Assembly: GCA_964506185.1 (NCBI GenBank)
Contig: CAZDKL010000015.1
Location: forward strand, 1-36,088
Origin: UBA2144 sp964506185
GTDB lineage: Bacteria; Patescibacteriota; Gracilibacteria; Peribacterales; Peribacteraceae
Length of the DNA: 36,088 nucleotides
Direction of reading: 5' to 3'
A program made the position numbers and the translations under genes. Positions 29,109-36,088 of this stretch are shown here, piece after piece (the stretch's first letter is position 1; each line of letters starts with the position of its first letter). A model generated the notes under the pieces. The model did no database searches and was not told the DNA's origin. It was given only the letters and a program-made list of their open reading frames with translations.

Positions 29109-29885
29109 ATGTCCCCAATCTCAGCCTCCACCGTCGCTTCCCTCCGCCAGCGCACCGGCGTTTCCATGATGCAATGCAAGAAAGCATTGGAAGAAGCAGG
29201 TGGCGATGAAGAGCAAGCAATTGAAATTCTAAAGAAGAGCGGAGAAGCTCAAGCTGTTAAGAAGTCAGCACGCGATCAAAAAGAAGGTCTTGTGTTCATG
29301 GCACAGGAAGGAAACAAAGCAGCTATTCTTATGCTTCATTGCGAAACAGATTTCGTCGCGAGAAACGAAGATTTTCAAAAGTTTGGAGATGAACTTGCGA
29401 CGAAGCTCTTAAGCGAAGGTGAAGATGCAGTTAAGTCTCATGCAGAAAGTGTAATAAGCGATGTTGTTCAGAAGTTAGGAGAAAATATTTCTCTTGGCGA
29501 AACTAAAATTGTTGAAGCTCCAGTTCTCGGAAGTTACATCCACTTGAACTCAAAGATTGCCGTTGCAATTGGACTTAACGAAGGTGATCAAGAAATTGCT
29601 AAAGATATTGCAATGCATGCCGCTGCAATGAATCCCACATACAAAACTCCGGAAGAAGTAGAAGACTCAGCAATAGAAGCCGAGAAAGATATCTGGAAAG
29701 ATCAGCTTAAGTCCGAGGGAAAGCCGGAAGAAATCTGGGAGAAAATTATGATGGGCAAAGAAAAGAAATTCCGCGAAGAGAATGCACTAGTAACTCAGGA
29801 GTATGTAAAAGAACCAGGGAAGAAGGTTAGTGAGCATCTTGGGGACTCTGAAATCGTCGAATATGTCAGAGTAGCTGTAGAATAG
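29109..29885 (+). CDS. tsf: elongation factor Ts
   Basis: 258 residues. EF-Ts recycles EF-Tu from its GDP form. The N-terminal UBA-like module (SASTVASLRQRTGVSMMQCKKALEEAGGD) is followed by the dimerisation/core region with the family signature HCETDFVARNEDF, where the TDFVARN loop contacts EF-Tu. A second core segment reads IAMHAAAMNPTY. Length fits the shorter EF-Ts forms. It lies 52 bp after rpsB, likely in one operon; the gap is almost entirely heptamer repeat and there is no Shine-Dalgarno before the ATG. Confidence 0.96.
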   Translation: MSPISASTVASLRQRTGVSMMQCKKALEEAGGDEEQAIEILKKSGEAQAVKKSARDQKEGLVFMAQEGNKAAILMLHCETDFVARNEDFQKFGDELATKLLSEGEDAVKSHAESVISDVVQKLGENISLGETKIVEAPVLGSYIHLNSKIAVAIGLNEGDQEIAKDIAMHAAAMNPTYKTPEEVEDSAIEAEKDIWKDQLKSEGKPEEIWEKIMMGKEKKFREENALVTQEYVKEPGKKVSEHLGDSEIVEYVRVAVE

Positions 29886-29892
29886 CAGCCTG

Positions 29893-29929
29893 CCCTGAGC
29901 GAGTCCGCACAAGCGGACGAGTCGAAGGG
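29893..29929. repeat. CTGAGC..GTCGAAG element with nested hairpin
   Basis: CCCTGAGC ... GTCGAAGGG surrounds GTCCGC-ACAA-GCGGAC. It sits 8 bp past the tsf stop and may fold at the transcript end. Confidence 0.7.
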
Positions 29930-30021
29930 TTGAGTACGTGAGGGTTGCGGTTGAATAAAATCCGATTTAGTCAAGCCTTCCCATTTCAGAAACGCCCTTA
30001 TCTTCCGCTAAAGTTGCACCA

Positions 30022-30408
30022 ATGGAAGTAGCAAATATTCTAATTGCCGAAGATGATGACGTTCTTCGAGACGTTTATACAAAGAAATTTACTATCGCAG
30101 GATACAATATAAGAGCAGTTGAAAACGGTAAGAAAGCAGTCGAAGAAGCCACCAAATTGGAACCTGATATAATGATTGTTGATCTGAATATGCCCGTGAT
30201 GGACGGGTTTAATGTGCTTGAGAAGTTTCCAAAGGAAACTAGAAAGTTTCCTATTATAGTTCTAACCAACTTTGGAAATGAGGAAAACCGCGATAGAGCT
30301 ATGAAACTGGGTGCTAACGAGTACTTTATTAAAAATGAAATGACTATCAGGTCGCTCTTGGAGATGGTAGAGAGCCTGCTTAAGGCTAAGAAGATGTGGG
30401 ATAAGTAA
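30022..30408 (+). CDS. single-domain response regulator (CheY-like)
   Basis: 128 residues, one receiver domain and no output domain. Acidic pocket EDDD (10-13), phosphoacceptor Asp54 in IVDLNMPVMDG, the conserved Thr in IVLTNFG and Lys in FIKNE are all present, so it should be phosphorylatable. No histidine kinase is in the window. Stand-alone receivers act by protein-protein contact, for instance in motility, phosphorelays or scaffold switching. Its 3' end overlaps the convergent HAD gene by 23 bp. No Shine-Dalgarno. Confidence 0.9.
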   Translation: MEVANILIAEDDDVLRDVYTKKFTIAGYNIRAVENGKKAVEEATKLEPDIMIVDLNMPVMDGFNVLEKFPKETRKFPIIVLTNFGNEENRDRAMKLGANEYFIKNEMTIRSLLEMVESLLKAKKMWDK

Positions 30409-31018
30409 CTCCTAAACGATCAAGCTCGGTACACAACTTGGCGATATCATTTTTCTCTGTGTCGTGTAAATAAGTATTAATTCCCATCCTTTCAGGAACT
30501 ACCAGATTTTTCTCCTGATTATCGATGAATACTACTTCATTCGGCTTTGCCCCGACAACCTCGAGAGCAATATCGAAAATGCGAGTAGAGCCATCATTTT
30601 TACTTGCCATTATCTCAGCCGAAACCAATACCGGATCAAACACCGCACCTAAGTTCATATCTTTTTTTATCAGATCCATACGTCTGCCGGATTGATTTGT
30701 AATGATCCCAACTTTGTATTTAAGCTTAAGAGACTCAGCCAGTTTAAGCATGCCTTCATTTGGTTCAATTAGCCTTAAGGCACTTTCCAGATCTGCGGTT
30801 GGGATATTTTTCCCAATGCATGCAACAAACTCATCCCATGCTGATTTGTTTATCCCCGGCTTAATAAGCAATGGTTTTATATGCGTTTTATAGCATGCCC
30901 TTACATCGTCCGATTCAAGATCCGGATATACCATGCAAAGATTCCTCCTTACATCACCACCCCCGCTGAAAGTGGTCGTTAGAACGCCATCGAAATCGAA
31001 AAATATCGCCTTAATCAT
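30386..31018 (-). CDS. HAD-superfamily phosphatase
   Basis: 210 residues. HAD motif I is FFDFDGVLTT (Asp8 nucleophile, Asp10 acid/base), motif II Thr in GIITNQSG, a motif III Lys in the following helix, and motif IV VVFIDNQEKNL. The helical cap between motifs I and II fits subclass I, with hydrolysis of small phosphorylated metabolites as the general activity; the substrate cannot be told. The position of the motif IV Asp followed by NQEKN is slightly off the usual DD/DxxxD. The gene overlaps the response regulator tail-to-tail by 23 bp. An extended -10 (TG-TATAAT) lies 13 nt before the ATG. Confidence 0.85.
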   Translation of the reverse strand: MIKAIFFDFDGVLTTTFSGGGDVRRNLCMVYPDLESDDVRACYKTHIKPLLIKPGINKSAWDEFVACIGKNIPTADLESALRLIEPNEGMLKLAESLKLKYKVGIITNQSGRRMDLIKKDMNLGAVFDPVLVSAEIMASKNDGSTRIFDIALEVVGAKPNEVVFIDNQEKNLVVPERMGINTYLHDTEKNDIAKLCTELDRLGVTYPTSS

Positions 31019-31031
31019 GTAATTCGCACCA

Positions 31032-31037
31032 ATTATA
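31032..31037 (-). promoter_or_regulatory. -10 box for the HAD gene
   Basis: TATAAT, directly preceded by TG, 13 nt before the ATG. Confidence 0.45.
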
Positions 31038-31140
31038 CACGGTCATTTCGCCGATTCTATTCCGAATATTCATAGTCAATTTTTGTGCATAAATCAGGCA
31101 ATTCAGAGCCTATTACGTCTGTTATGCAAGCGCATTTTGT

Positions 31141-31148
31141 GCTAAAAT
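31141..31148 (+). promoter_or_regulatory. extended -10 for ATPase copy 2
   Basis: TGC is tightly followed by TAAAAT (31143-31148), 15 nt before the ATG at 31164. The -35 is unclear. Confidence 0.4.
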
Positions 31149-31163
31149 GGTACGATACCTCTA

Positions 31164-33644
31164 ATGAATCTAATTGTTGCCATTATCGTTATTGCCCTGC
31201 TGGCAGGAGCCTTGCACTTGAGCTTATGGCTGTCACGTTTATGGCATGAAAAACGCATGGAACGCGATCTTGTCTTCCTTCAATTACTAACCCCGAAAAA
31301 GGAGAGCAAAGAGGATAAAGAGGTGGAATCTGAGCAATTCTCGACAGGAAAAGACTTTAAAGAAGTATTGGGTGTGATGGAGCATTTGTTTGAAGCACTG
31401 CATGGGCTTTATAGAACCAGAATAGAAAGATTTTGGATGGGCCAACCATTCTTCTCGGTTGAATATGCTGCATTAGCAGGGGAAATATTGCTTTATGTAG
31501 TTGTACCAAGAAAATTTGCTCCGCTTGTAGAGAAGCAAATAACAGCCTTTTACCCCGACACGATTATTGATGTTGTAGAAGATTACAACATTTTCACAGA
31601 GAACTCCGTGGTAGCAGTTCAACCTCTGGTACCAAAGAAAAGATTTACATCAGTATTTAGAACTTATCAACAATTAAAGAGTGATCCGTTCAATAACATT
31701 ACTAACGCATTTTCAAAATTTAAAACAACCGAAGGAGCTTCAGTGCAGATGGTACTCAAGCCCGCTAGATCCGGATGGCAGAAAAAACTACAAAAAGAAG
31801 CAACGCAATTAATCAATCCAAAGAAGAAAGGAGCCAAATTGTGGAATCCAATTTCTTGGGCTTCAGCAGCCTTTAGTATCATTACAGGCGGAGATGATCT
31901 TGCGGAGTTTAAGACAGCAGAACAATCTACCGGAGAACGCGTATCTCAGATGGTAGAAGAGTACAGCAAATCCATGGACGAAAAAGCCGGGCAATCCGGA
32001 TTTACATGCACACTCAGACTTCTTGTATCTTCTGATTCCGAAACAAGATCAAAAACCCTTTTGGAAACTCTTGTAGCTGCCTTCAGACAATTTGATTCAA
32101 TTCGGGGCAATAGTTTTAACAGACCCCGATTAGTTCAGACAAACAAGACAGTTGAAAGATTTATTAGGAGATCTCCTCGACGCACAAAAAAACAGATTCT
32201 GACGAGCCCAAAAATGCTATTGGGATCAAGCGAGCTAACAGGCTTTTTTCATTTGCCTAATATCAAATATAACAAAGTTGAAACCATTAAGTGGCAAAAC
32301 TTTAAAGTAGCCCCCGCTCCAAAGGACATTCCTGAAGAGGGCTTGTTCCTTGGTAACAACACACATCGTGGAGAGAAGACTAAAATTTTCCAGAATAACG
32401 AAGATCGCTTCCGTCACTTCTACATCATAGGACAAACTGGTACTGGTAAATCATCCATCATGCAATTGATGGCAAGGCAAGATTTCCATGACGGAAAAGG
32501 GCTTTGCGTAGTAGATCCGCACGGATCTCTCGTGGAAGATTTGATGCCATATATCCCGCGCGAACGGGCTGATGACGTCATCTACTTCAATCCCGCTGAT
32601 GTCGAACGACCGATGGGCTTAAACCTTCTGGAAGGCAAATCAGCTGAAGAAAGAGACCTGATAGCTTTGGATGCGATGAACATGATGGTGAAGATGTTTG
32701 GAAACGAGATCTTTGGTCCTAGAATTCAGGACTACTTTAGAAATGGATGTCTGACTTTGATGGAAGATGAGGAAGAGGGCGGAGCTATTACTGACCTTGT
32801 AAAATTGTTTACGGACGAGGAATGGCAAAAATACAAAGTTTCAAAAGTAAGTAATCCGATTGTTAAAGCATTCTGGGAAAAACAAATGGCACAAACCGGG
32901 CAAAGGGAAAAGCAGGAAATGATCCCCTACTTCGCTGCAAAGTTCGGACAATTCTACACCAACACGCTGATTAGAAACATTGTTGGTCAAACCAAGAGTG
33001 CATTTGATATAGGTGAATGCATGAATAACGGAAAGATTCTTCTTGTAAACTTAAGTAAGGGACTTGTTGGAGACATTAACTCACAACTGTTGGGTATGAT
33101 ATTTGTTAACAAGATTCAGGTTGCAGCTATGCGCAGACAAAGGCAAAGCAAAGCAGAGAGAAAAGACTTCTTCCTGTACATCGACGAATTCCAGAACTTT
33201 GTAACTGAGTCTATCGAGTCTATCCTATCTGAAGCCAGAAAATATCGACTTGGACTGGTGCTTGCTCATCAGTACATAGATCAATTGGAAAAGGATGACA
33301 AGATGTCTGGTAAGACAAGCTTGAAGGGAGCTATATTTGGAAACGTTGGAACAATGATGTTCTATAAGATCGGTCCGCAAGATGCCGAAGTATGTGCTAA
33401 AGAAATGGCACCTGTATTTTCGGAGCAGGACCTTGTGAATATGGACGCATTCAAAGGATCCATGAAGCTATGCATTGAGGGCAAACCATCTAGGCCCTTC
33501 TCAATTGACGTTCCCAGGCCTTGGTTGGACACAACTTATCCGAAGGATCCACAAGCTGCTGAAGCCTTCAAACAGCTCTCAAGACTTACTTATGGGAGAC
33601 AGAAAGAGTTCGTCGATCGTGAAATTCTTAGGAGAATCGGCTAA
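31164..33644 (+). CDS. type IV secretion-like ATPase, HerA/TraD-VirD4 superfamily (copy 2)
   Basis: 826 residues, paralogue of the gene at 3941. It has one N-terminal membrane helix (about 2-23) where copy 1 has two. Walker A is GQTGTGKSS (423-431), DPHGSLVEDL follows, and Walker B is LYIDEFQNF (Asp674-Glu675). Long stretches are nearly identical to copy 1, for example FGNEIFGPRIQ and TGQREK(Q/E)EMIPYF, while the N-terminal 400 residues have diverged. The C-terminus, VDREILRRIG, corresponds to the duplicated tail of copy 1. It is likely another DNA- or protein-translocating motor of the same machine, or one with different cargo. Four small exported paralogues follow on the same strand. Confidence 0.87.
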   Translation: MNLIVAIIVIALLAGALHLSLWLSRLWHEKRMERDLVFLQLLTPKKESKEDKEVESEQFSTGKDFKEVLGVMEHLFEALHGLYRTRIERFWMGQPFFSVEYAALAGEILLYVVVPRKFAPLVEKQITAFYPDTIIDVVEDYNIFTENSVVAVQPLVPKKRFTSVFRTYQQLKSDPFNNITNAFSKFKTTEGASVQMVLKPARSGWQKKLQKEATQLINPKKKGAKLWNPISWASAAFSIITGGDDLAEFKTAEQSTGERVSQMVEEYSKSMDEKAGQSGFTCTLRLLVSSDSETRSKTLLETLVAAFRQFDSIRGNSFNRPRLVQTNKTVERFIRRSPRRTKKQILTSPKMLLGSSELTGFFHLPNIKYNKVETIKWQNFKVAPAPKDIPEEGLFLGNNTHRGEKTKIFQNNEDRFRHFYIIGQTGTGKSSIMQLMARQDFHDGKGLCVVDPHGSLVEDLMPYIPRERADDVIYFNPADVERPMGLNLLEGKSAEERDLIALDAMNMMVKMFGNEIFGPRIQDYFRNGCLTLMEDEEEGGAITDLVKLFTDEEWQKYKVSKVSNPIVKAFWEKQMAQTGQREKQEMIPYFAAKFGQFYTNTLIRNIVGQTKSAFDIGECMNNGKILLVNLSKGLVGDINSQLLGMIFVNKIQVAAMRRQRQSKAERKDFFLYIDEFQNFVTESIESILSEARKYRLGLVLAHQYIDQLEKDDKMSGKTSLKGAIFGNVGTMMFYKIGPQDAEVCAKEMAPVFSEQDLVNMDAFKGSMKLCIEGKPSRPFSIDVPRPWLDTTYPKDPQAAEAFKQLSRLTYGRQKEFVDREILRRIG

Positions 33645-33675
33645 TTAAGCAATCTAGTCTTTATCCTTATTTTCT

Positions 33676-33683
33676 GCTATAAT
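33676..33683 (+). promoter_or_regulatory. extended -10 of exported-family gene 1
   Basis: TGC-TATAAT, with 23 nt to the ATG at 33707. The -35 is weak. Confidence 0.5.
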
Positions 33684-33706
33684 ATAAATAGATCCAAACA
33701 AACAAA

Positions 33707-34090
33707 ATGAAACACAGAATCCATACCAAAGGTCTTACTGTTGGAATCGTTGCCGGCATTGTAGTCGGTGCTCTTTCTGTAGCTGGCTCAATTGGCAGCT
33801 CTACTACAGCATTTGTTGGAGTTAATCCCAATTACGCTCAGACTGCAGATGGAGTAAACCAGAATATTGATGTTAATGACGAACGTCACAATACGGGAGA
33901 TATGAGAGAAGGATGGGAACGGATTCAAGATCGACTAGTGAATCAGAATAGTTATTACTGGAAAGAGGCGGCTGGTAAAAGTCAAATTCCAAAGCACTGC
34001 CAGAAACTCAGCCACGCTAGACTTGCCAAATGCATTGTCACCTACAGAGAAGGACTGATTTACCAAGAACAACAGACTAGAAAAAATTAA
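33707..34090 (+). CDS. exported CX(10-12)C family protein 1
   Basis: 127 residues, unrecognised. An N-terminal hydrophobic helix (about 10-30, LTVGIVAGIVVGALSVAGSIG) acts as signal or anchor, followed by TAFVGVNPN, a hydrophilic middle, and a C-terminal cysteine pair Cys98/Cys109 in CQKLSHARLAKC. The same plan (helix, AFxGxxPN-like motif, polar linker, two Cys 10-12 apart near the C-terminus) recurs in the next three genes, so they are paralogues. The cysteines could form a disulfide outside the cytoplasm. It is the first gene after ATPase copy 2, with its own promoter. Role unknown; surface or secreted factor is a guess. Confidence 0.68.
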   Translation: MKHRIHTKGLTVGIVAGIVVGALSVAGSIGSSTTAFVGVNPNYAQTADGVNQNIDVNDERHNTGDMREGWERIQDRLVNQNSYYWKEAAGKSQIPKHCQKLSHARLAKCIVTYREGLIYQEQQTRKN

Positions 34091-34113
34091 TATATTAGTT
34101 CCCAAATTGAACC

Positions 34114-34461
34114 ATGACCTTTAGTAAAAATACAAAAGTAGCTCTCCTAGCGGGAATCCTCGCAGGAGTCGTAATCGGAGCAAAATCTGTACAGACAAGC
34201 TCTACGTCCGCATTCATGGGCGTAAGGCCGGATGAGGCTATCAGAATGGAAAATCTAAAATGGATGGGTGAAGAGAATCCTAAATACAGATCCGCAGCAA
34301 TGAAGCCAAGAGAGAATTATGTCGAACTTGACCCAGCTCCAATCTGGTTCGGTCCTGCAAAATGCAGACAATTTCACCTCGGACCCAGGTACACTAAGTG
34401 TCTCCTAAGTGTCCAAGAAGTTAAGCCAACTGAGCTTCCTTATCCTGACAAGAGTCAATAA
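34114..34461 (+). CDS. exported CX(10-12)C family protein 2
   Basis: 115 residues. The membrane/signal helix (about 8-25) reads KVALLAGILAGVVIGAKS, then SAFMGVRPDEA, a basic/polar middle and Cys84/Cys96 in CRQFHLGPRYTKC. The RYxKC ending matches family member 3. It starts 24 bp after gene 1 with no promoter of its own, so the two are probably co-transcribed. It ends with a Pro-rich tail (KPTELPYPDKSQ). Function not recognised. Confidence 0.66.
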   Translation: MTFSKNTKVALLAGILAGVVIGAKSVQTSSTSAFMGVRPDEAIRMENLKWMGEENPKYRSAAMKPRENYVELDPAPIWFGPAKCRQFHLGPRYTKCLLSVQEVKPTELPYPDKSQ

Positions 34462-34465
34462 ATAA

Positions 34466-34494
34466 TTGCTTAAACAGCACATTCGTGCTATTAT
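34466..34494 (+). promoter_or_regulatory. promoter of exported-family gene 3
   Basis: TTGCTT, 17 nt, TATTAT with TGC directly before it. The leader is about 30 nt. Confidence 0.65.
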
Positions 34495-34532
34495 AAACCT
34501 AACAAACATTTACTTCCTTAACTGTCCCAGTC

Positions 34533-34937
34533 ATGAAGAACTGCAAAAACAAACATAATGTCGTTGTAGCATCGCTAGTCGGTGTAATAATTGGTGCTCT
34601 CATCGGAGCCGGAACTATGCAGTACGCACAGCTAGTCGCCTTCAAAGGCGCAGATCCTAATGTTATGAAGGATGCTGTTAACGTACGCGCAGCTGACGGA
34701 GTCGTGCGAGAACGCAGCGACGAAGGCGTATTCCAGGTTCCTGGCAAAGAAATCACTGAGCGCGAAGCAAGACTCAGGAGAGCAGAAGATGCCGGACACA
34801 GCGCTCCCCTTAACTCAGAAGATGAGAATGAGGGATGCAACCGATTTGCCTTCGGTGGCGCTCGATATGCTAAATGCACTGTCGAGAAGCGTGAAAACGA
34901 CATTGACTATCAGCAGTGGCCTAGCGTGCCTCATTAA
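34533..34937 (+). CDS. exported CX(10-12)C family protein 3
   Basis: 134 residues. After a basic, Cys-containing start (MKNCKNKHN) comes the hydrophobic helix VVVASLVGVIIGALIGAG and then TMQYAQLVAFKGADPNV, which aligns with member 4 (TSQYAYVVAGFRPNDV). The middle is charged and rich in Arg/Glu. Cys102/Cys115 lie in CNRFAFGGARYAKC. Members 3 and 4 are the closer pair and both carry an extra Cys at residue 3-4. Own promoter with the same -35/-10 design as member 4. Function unknown. Confidence 0.66.
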   Translation: MKNCKNKHNVVVASLVGVIIGALIGAGTMQYAQLVAFKGADPNVMKDAVNVRAADGVVRERSDEGVFQVPGKEITEREARLRRAEDAGHSAPLNSEDENEGCNRFAFGGARYAKCTVEKRENDIDYQQWPSVPH

Positions 34938-34993
34938 ACTTTGTAATTTAAATATAAAAAAGAGGGTGGATTAGTTATCTGCTCTCTTTACTG

Positions 34994-35073
34994 CAATTGG
35001 CAGTTGGCAAGTTGGCAATTGGCAAAAAACCACTAATTCATGCAGCTAATAGCCAATTGCTAATTGCCAATTG
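34994..35073. repeat. inverted heptamer arrays between exported-family genes 3 and 4
   Basis: Left: CAATTGG, CAGTTGG, CAAGTTGG, CAATTGG (34994-35022). Right: CTAATAG, CCAATTG, CTAATTG, CCAATTG (35046-35073). The two arrays are complementary in sense and would fold back. Confidence 0.78.
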
Positions 35074-35084
35074 CTCTTGAGTAC

Positions 35085-35113
35085 TTGCATATTTTATCAG
35101 ATTATGTTATTAT
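35085..35113 (+). promoter_or_regulatory. promoter of exported-family gene 4
   Basis: TTGCAT, 17 nt, TATTAT with TGT before it. The leader is about 35 nt. Confidence 0.65.
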
Positions 35114-35153
35114 ATAACCAACACAAATATTTATTTCTTTCTCCCAAACAGCA

Positions 35154-35516
35154 ATGAAATGCAATAGTAATGTTTCAATCGCTGTGCTCGCAGGTATTCT
35201 TGTCGGCACCCTTCTAGGCGCCGGCACTAGCCAGTACGCATATGTTGTTGCCGGTTTCAGACCAAATGATGTGAAGTCCGGTATCGAGACTTATCACGCC
35301 GCTCCTAGCGGAGTTGTTAGGTACACCAACACTCGCGCACTTCGCTTGAATCTCGACGAGGGCCTCACCGACAAGGCATTTCTTTACAGAAATCCTGATG
35401 TTGTTGGACGCGAACGCCCAAACTTCGATGAGAATAAATACTCAGAAGTACGTGGCTGCAGAGGCACAAGCGGCAAACGCCGTGTTAACTGCGAAGCGGG
35501 TAATTATGTAAATTAA
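35154..35516 (+). CDS. exported CX(10-12)C family protein 4
   Basis: 120 residues. N-terminal hydrophobic helix SIAVLAGILVGTLLGAG, then TSQYAYVVAGFRPNDV. The mature part is polar with several Arg/Asn/Asp, and Cys102/Cys113 lie in CRGTSGKRRVNC. It is the most diverged in the C-terminal segment: the RYxKC ending is replaced by RRVNC. It closes the four-gene run and is followed after about 65 bp by a stem that can terminate transcription. Function unknown. Confidence 0.64.
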   Translation: MKCNSNVSIAVLAGILVGTLLGAGTSQYAYVVAGFRPNDVKSGIETYHAAPSGVVRYTNTRALRLNLDEGLTDKAFLYRNPDVVGRERPNFDENKYSEVRGCRGTSGKRRVNCEAGNYVN

Positions 35517-35797
35517 TCCCGTGCTTAAGCACAGCCTGCCCGCCGAAGCCCACAAGGCGTAGGAGGGCGAAAAGACGTCAATAAAAACCTTACGAGGTAA
35601 AAACCTTGTAAGGTTTTTAACAATTGACAGTTGACACGATCATCCGCCTACGGCGGATTCGCTTTTAACAATTAACAACTTCATTATTCAGAATAACGAG
35701 GTGTCAATTGTTAATTGTCATAAGTCCGCCGAAGGCGGACGTGTTAATTGTTATCGGAGTGCTACCGAGCTGACAGGAAGGGCGTGCAATAAAATAA
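35517..35797. other. 281-bp repeat-rich spacer
   Basis: No gene. It contains the terminator at 35583-35618, hairpins TCCGCC-TAC-GGCGGA near 35643 and GTCCGCC-GAA-GGCGGAC near 35725, and 7-nt words (CAATTGA, CAGTTGA, TTAATTG) in inverted arrangement. Confidence 0.6.
35583..35618. terminator. hairpin after exported-family gene 4
   Basis: Perfect arms AAAAACCTTAC (35583-35593) and GTAAGGTTTTT (35608-35618); U-tract-like in both directions. Confidence 0.7.
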
Positions 35798-36088
35798 CTA
35801 CGAACTCAAGATAACCTTATTAGGCTTATTGGAGCGCAAATATTCACGAGGTTTGGATGGATTATCCTTTACAGCACGTTTGACAAGACCTGGATAATCT
35901 TTACACCACATAAACTCTTCTTCTGTTGGAATTGTATCAATATCAGTTTTAACTTGCCGTAGAAAAGCACGAGGATCGGATGGATTATATACTGCAGCGC
36001 GTTTCACAAGTCCAGGATGATCTTTACACCATGCAAACTCTTCTTCTGTTGGAATTGTATCAATATCAGTTTTAACTTGCCGTAGAAA
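35798..36088 (-). CDS. 41-residue tandem-repeat protein, 5' end outside window
   Basis: 96 residues visible; the frame is open to the window edge, so the true start lies outside. The DNA repeats with an exact 123-bp period. The unit contains FLRQVKTDIDTIPTEEEF, WCKD(H/Y)PGLVKRA and NPS(D/K)PR. The last unit is diverged (AVKDNPSKPREYLRSN) and followed by a short basic tail ending at TAG. The repeats look helical and soluble, with one conserved Cys per unit. I do not recognise the family. The ATG at 36007 is internal to a repeat and should not be taken as the start. Near-identity of the first two units at the DNA level suggests recent expansion. Confidence 0.7.
   Translation of the reverse strand, partial: FLRQVKTDIDTIPTEEEFAWCKDHPGLVKRAAVYNPSDPRAFLRQVKTDIDTIPTEEEFMWCKDYPGLVKRAVKDNPSKPREYLRSNKPNKVILSS

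Noticed and set aside
36005..36007. ATG as the start of the repeat protein
   Set aside because: It lies in the middle of a repeat unit and the frame is open to the window edge, so the gene is partial.
1..36088. Insertion sequence or integrated element ends
   Set aside because: No transposase, integrase or matching terminal repeats with target duplications found; the only tRNA (15490) has no partial duplicate in the window.

Overview
This window looks like a chromosomal segment from a small-genome bacterium. My best guess is Patescibacteria / Candidate Phyla Radiation, possibly near Peribacteria or Peregrinibacteria. This is an inference: no rRNA is present. Supporting signs are a short-gene, low-to-mid-GC layout with scattered housekeeping genes (gyrB, hisS, glycyl-tRNA synthetase, rpsB-tsf, rpsU, tRNA-His), type IV secretion-like ATPases beside tiny two-helix pilin-like proteins, and an almost complete lack of Shine-Dalgarno sequences. 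TGA is used as a stop codon, so I see no evidence of the Gracilibacteria/SR1 code.

Layout. 1-3.8 kb: LOG-family protein, small acidic membrane protein, EamA/DMT exporter, MltG transglycosylase, a small two-helix protein and YbaB. 3.9-14.5 kb: an envelope/secretion region with a large HerA/TraD-like ATPase, an RlpA-like protein, a 3D-domain protein with three peptidoglycan-binding modules, three VirB2/TrbC-like pilins, an M24 peptidase, and a PKD protein with one transmembrane helix and a roughly 380-residue proline-rich repeat tail. 14.5-31 kb: a candidate small RNA, a ProB-like kinase, tRNA-His, a GT87-like membrane protein, hisS, gyrB, rpsU, an S41 protease, a PrsW-like protease, glycyl-tRNA synthetase, rpsB-tsf, a lone response regulator and a HAD phosphatase. 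31-36 kb: a second secretion-type ATPase (paralogue of the first), four tandem paralogous small exported proteins with a conserved cysteine pair, and a 41-residue-repeat gene cut by the window end.

How the genes may work together. The two ATPases, three pilin-like proteins, the PKD/proline-rich protein and the wall-active enzymes would suit a reduced type IV secretion-like envelope machine. The four-paralogue family after the second ATPase could be a component or substrate. This is inference from content and proximity.

Expression signals are unusual. Most promoters I can read place the start codon 6-12 nt after the -10 box, so mRNAs are probably leaderless or nearly so. Three small membrane-protein genes break this rule: they have leaders, ribosome-binding-like purine runs and hairpin terminators, and look like foreign or specially regulated cassettes. 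Spacers between genes are often built from 7-nt-periodic short repeats that frequently fold into inverted repeats between convergent genes.
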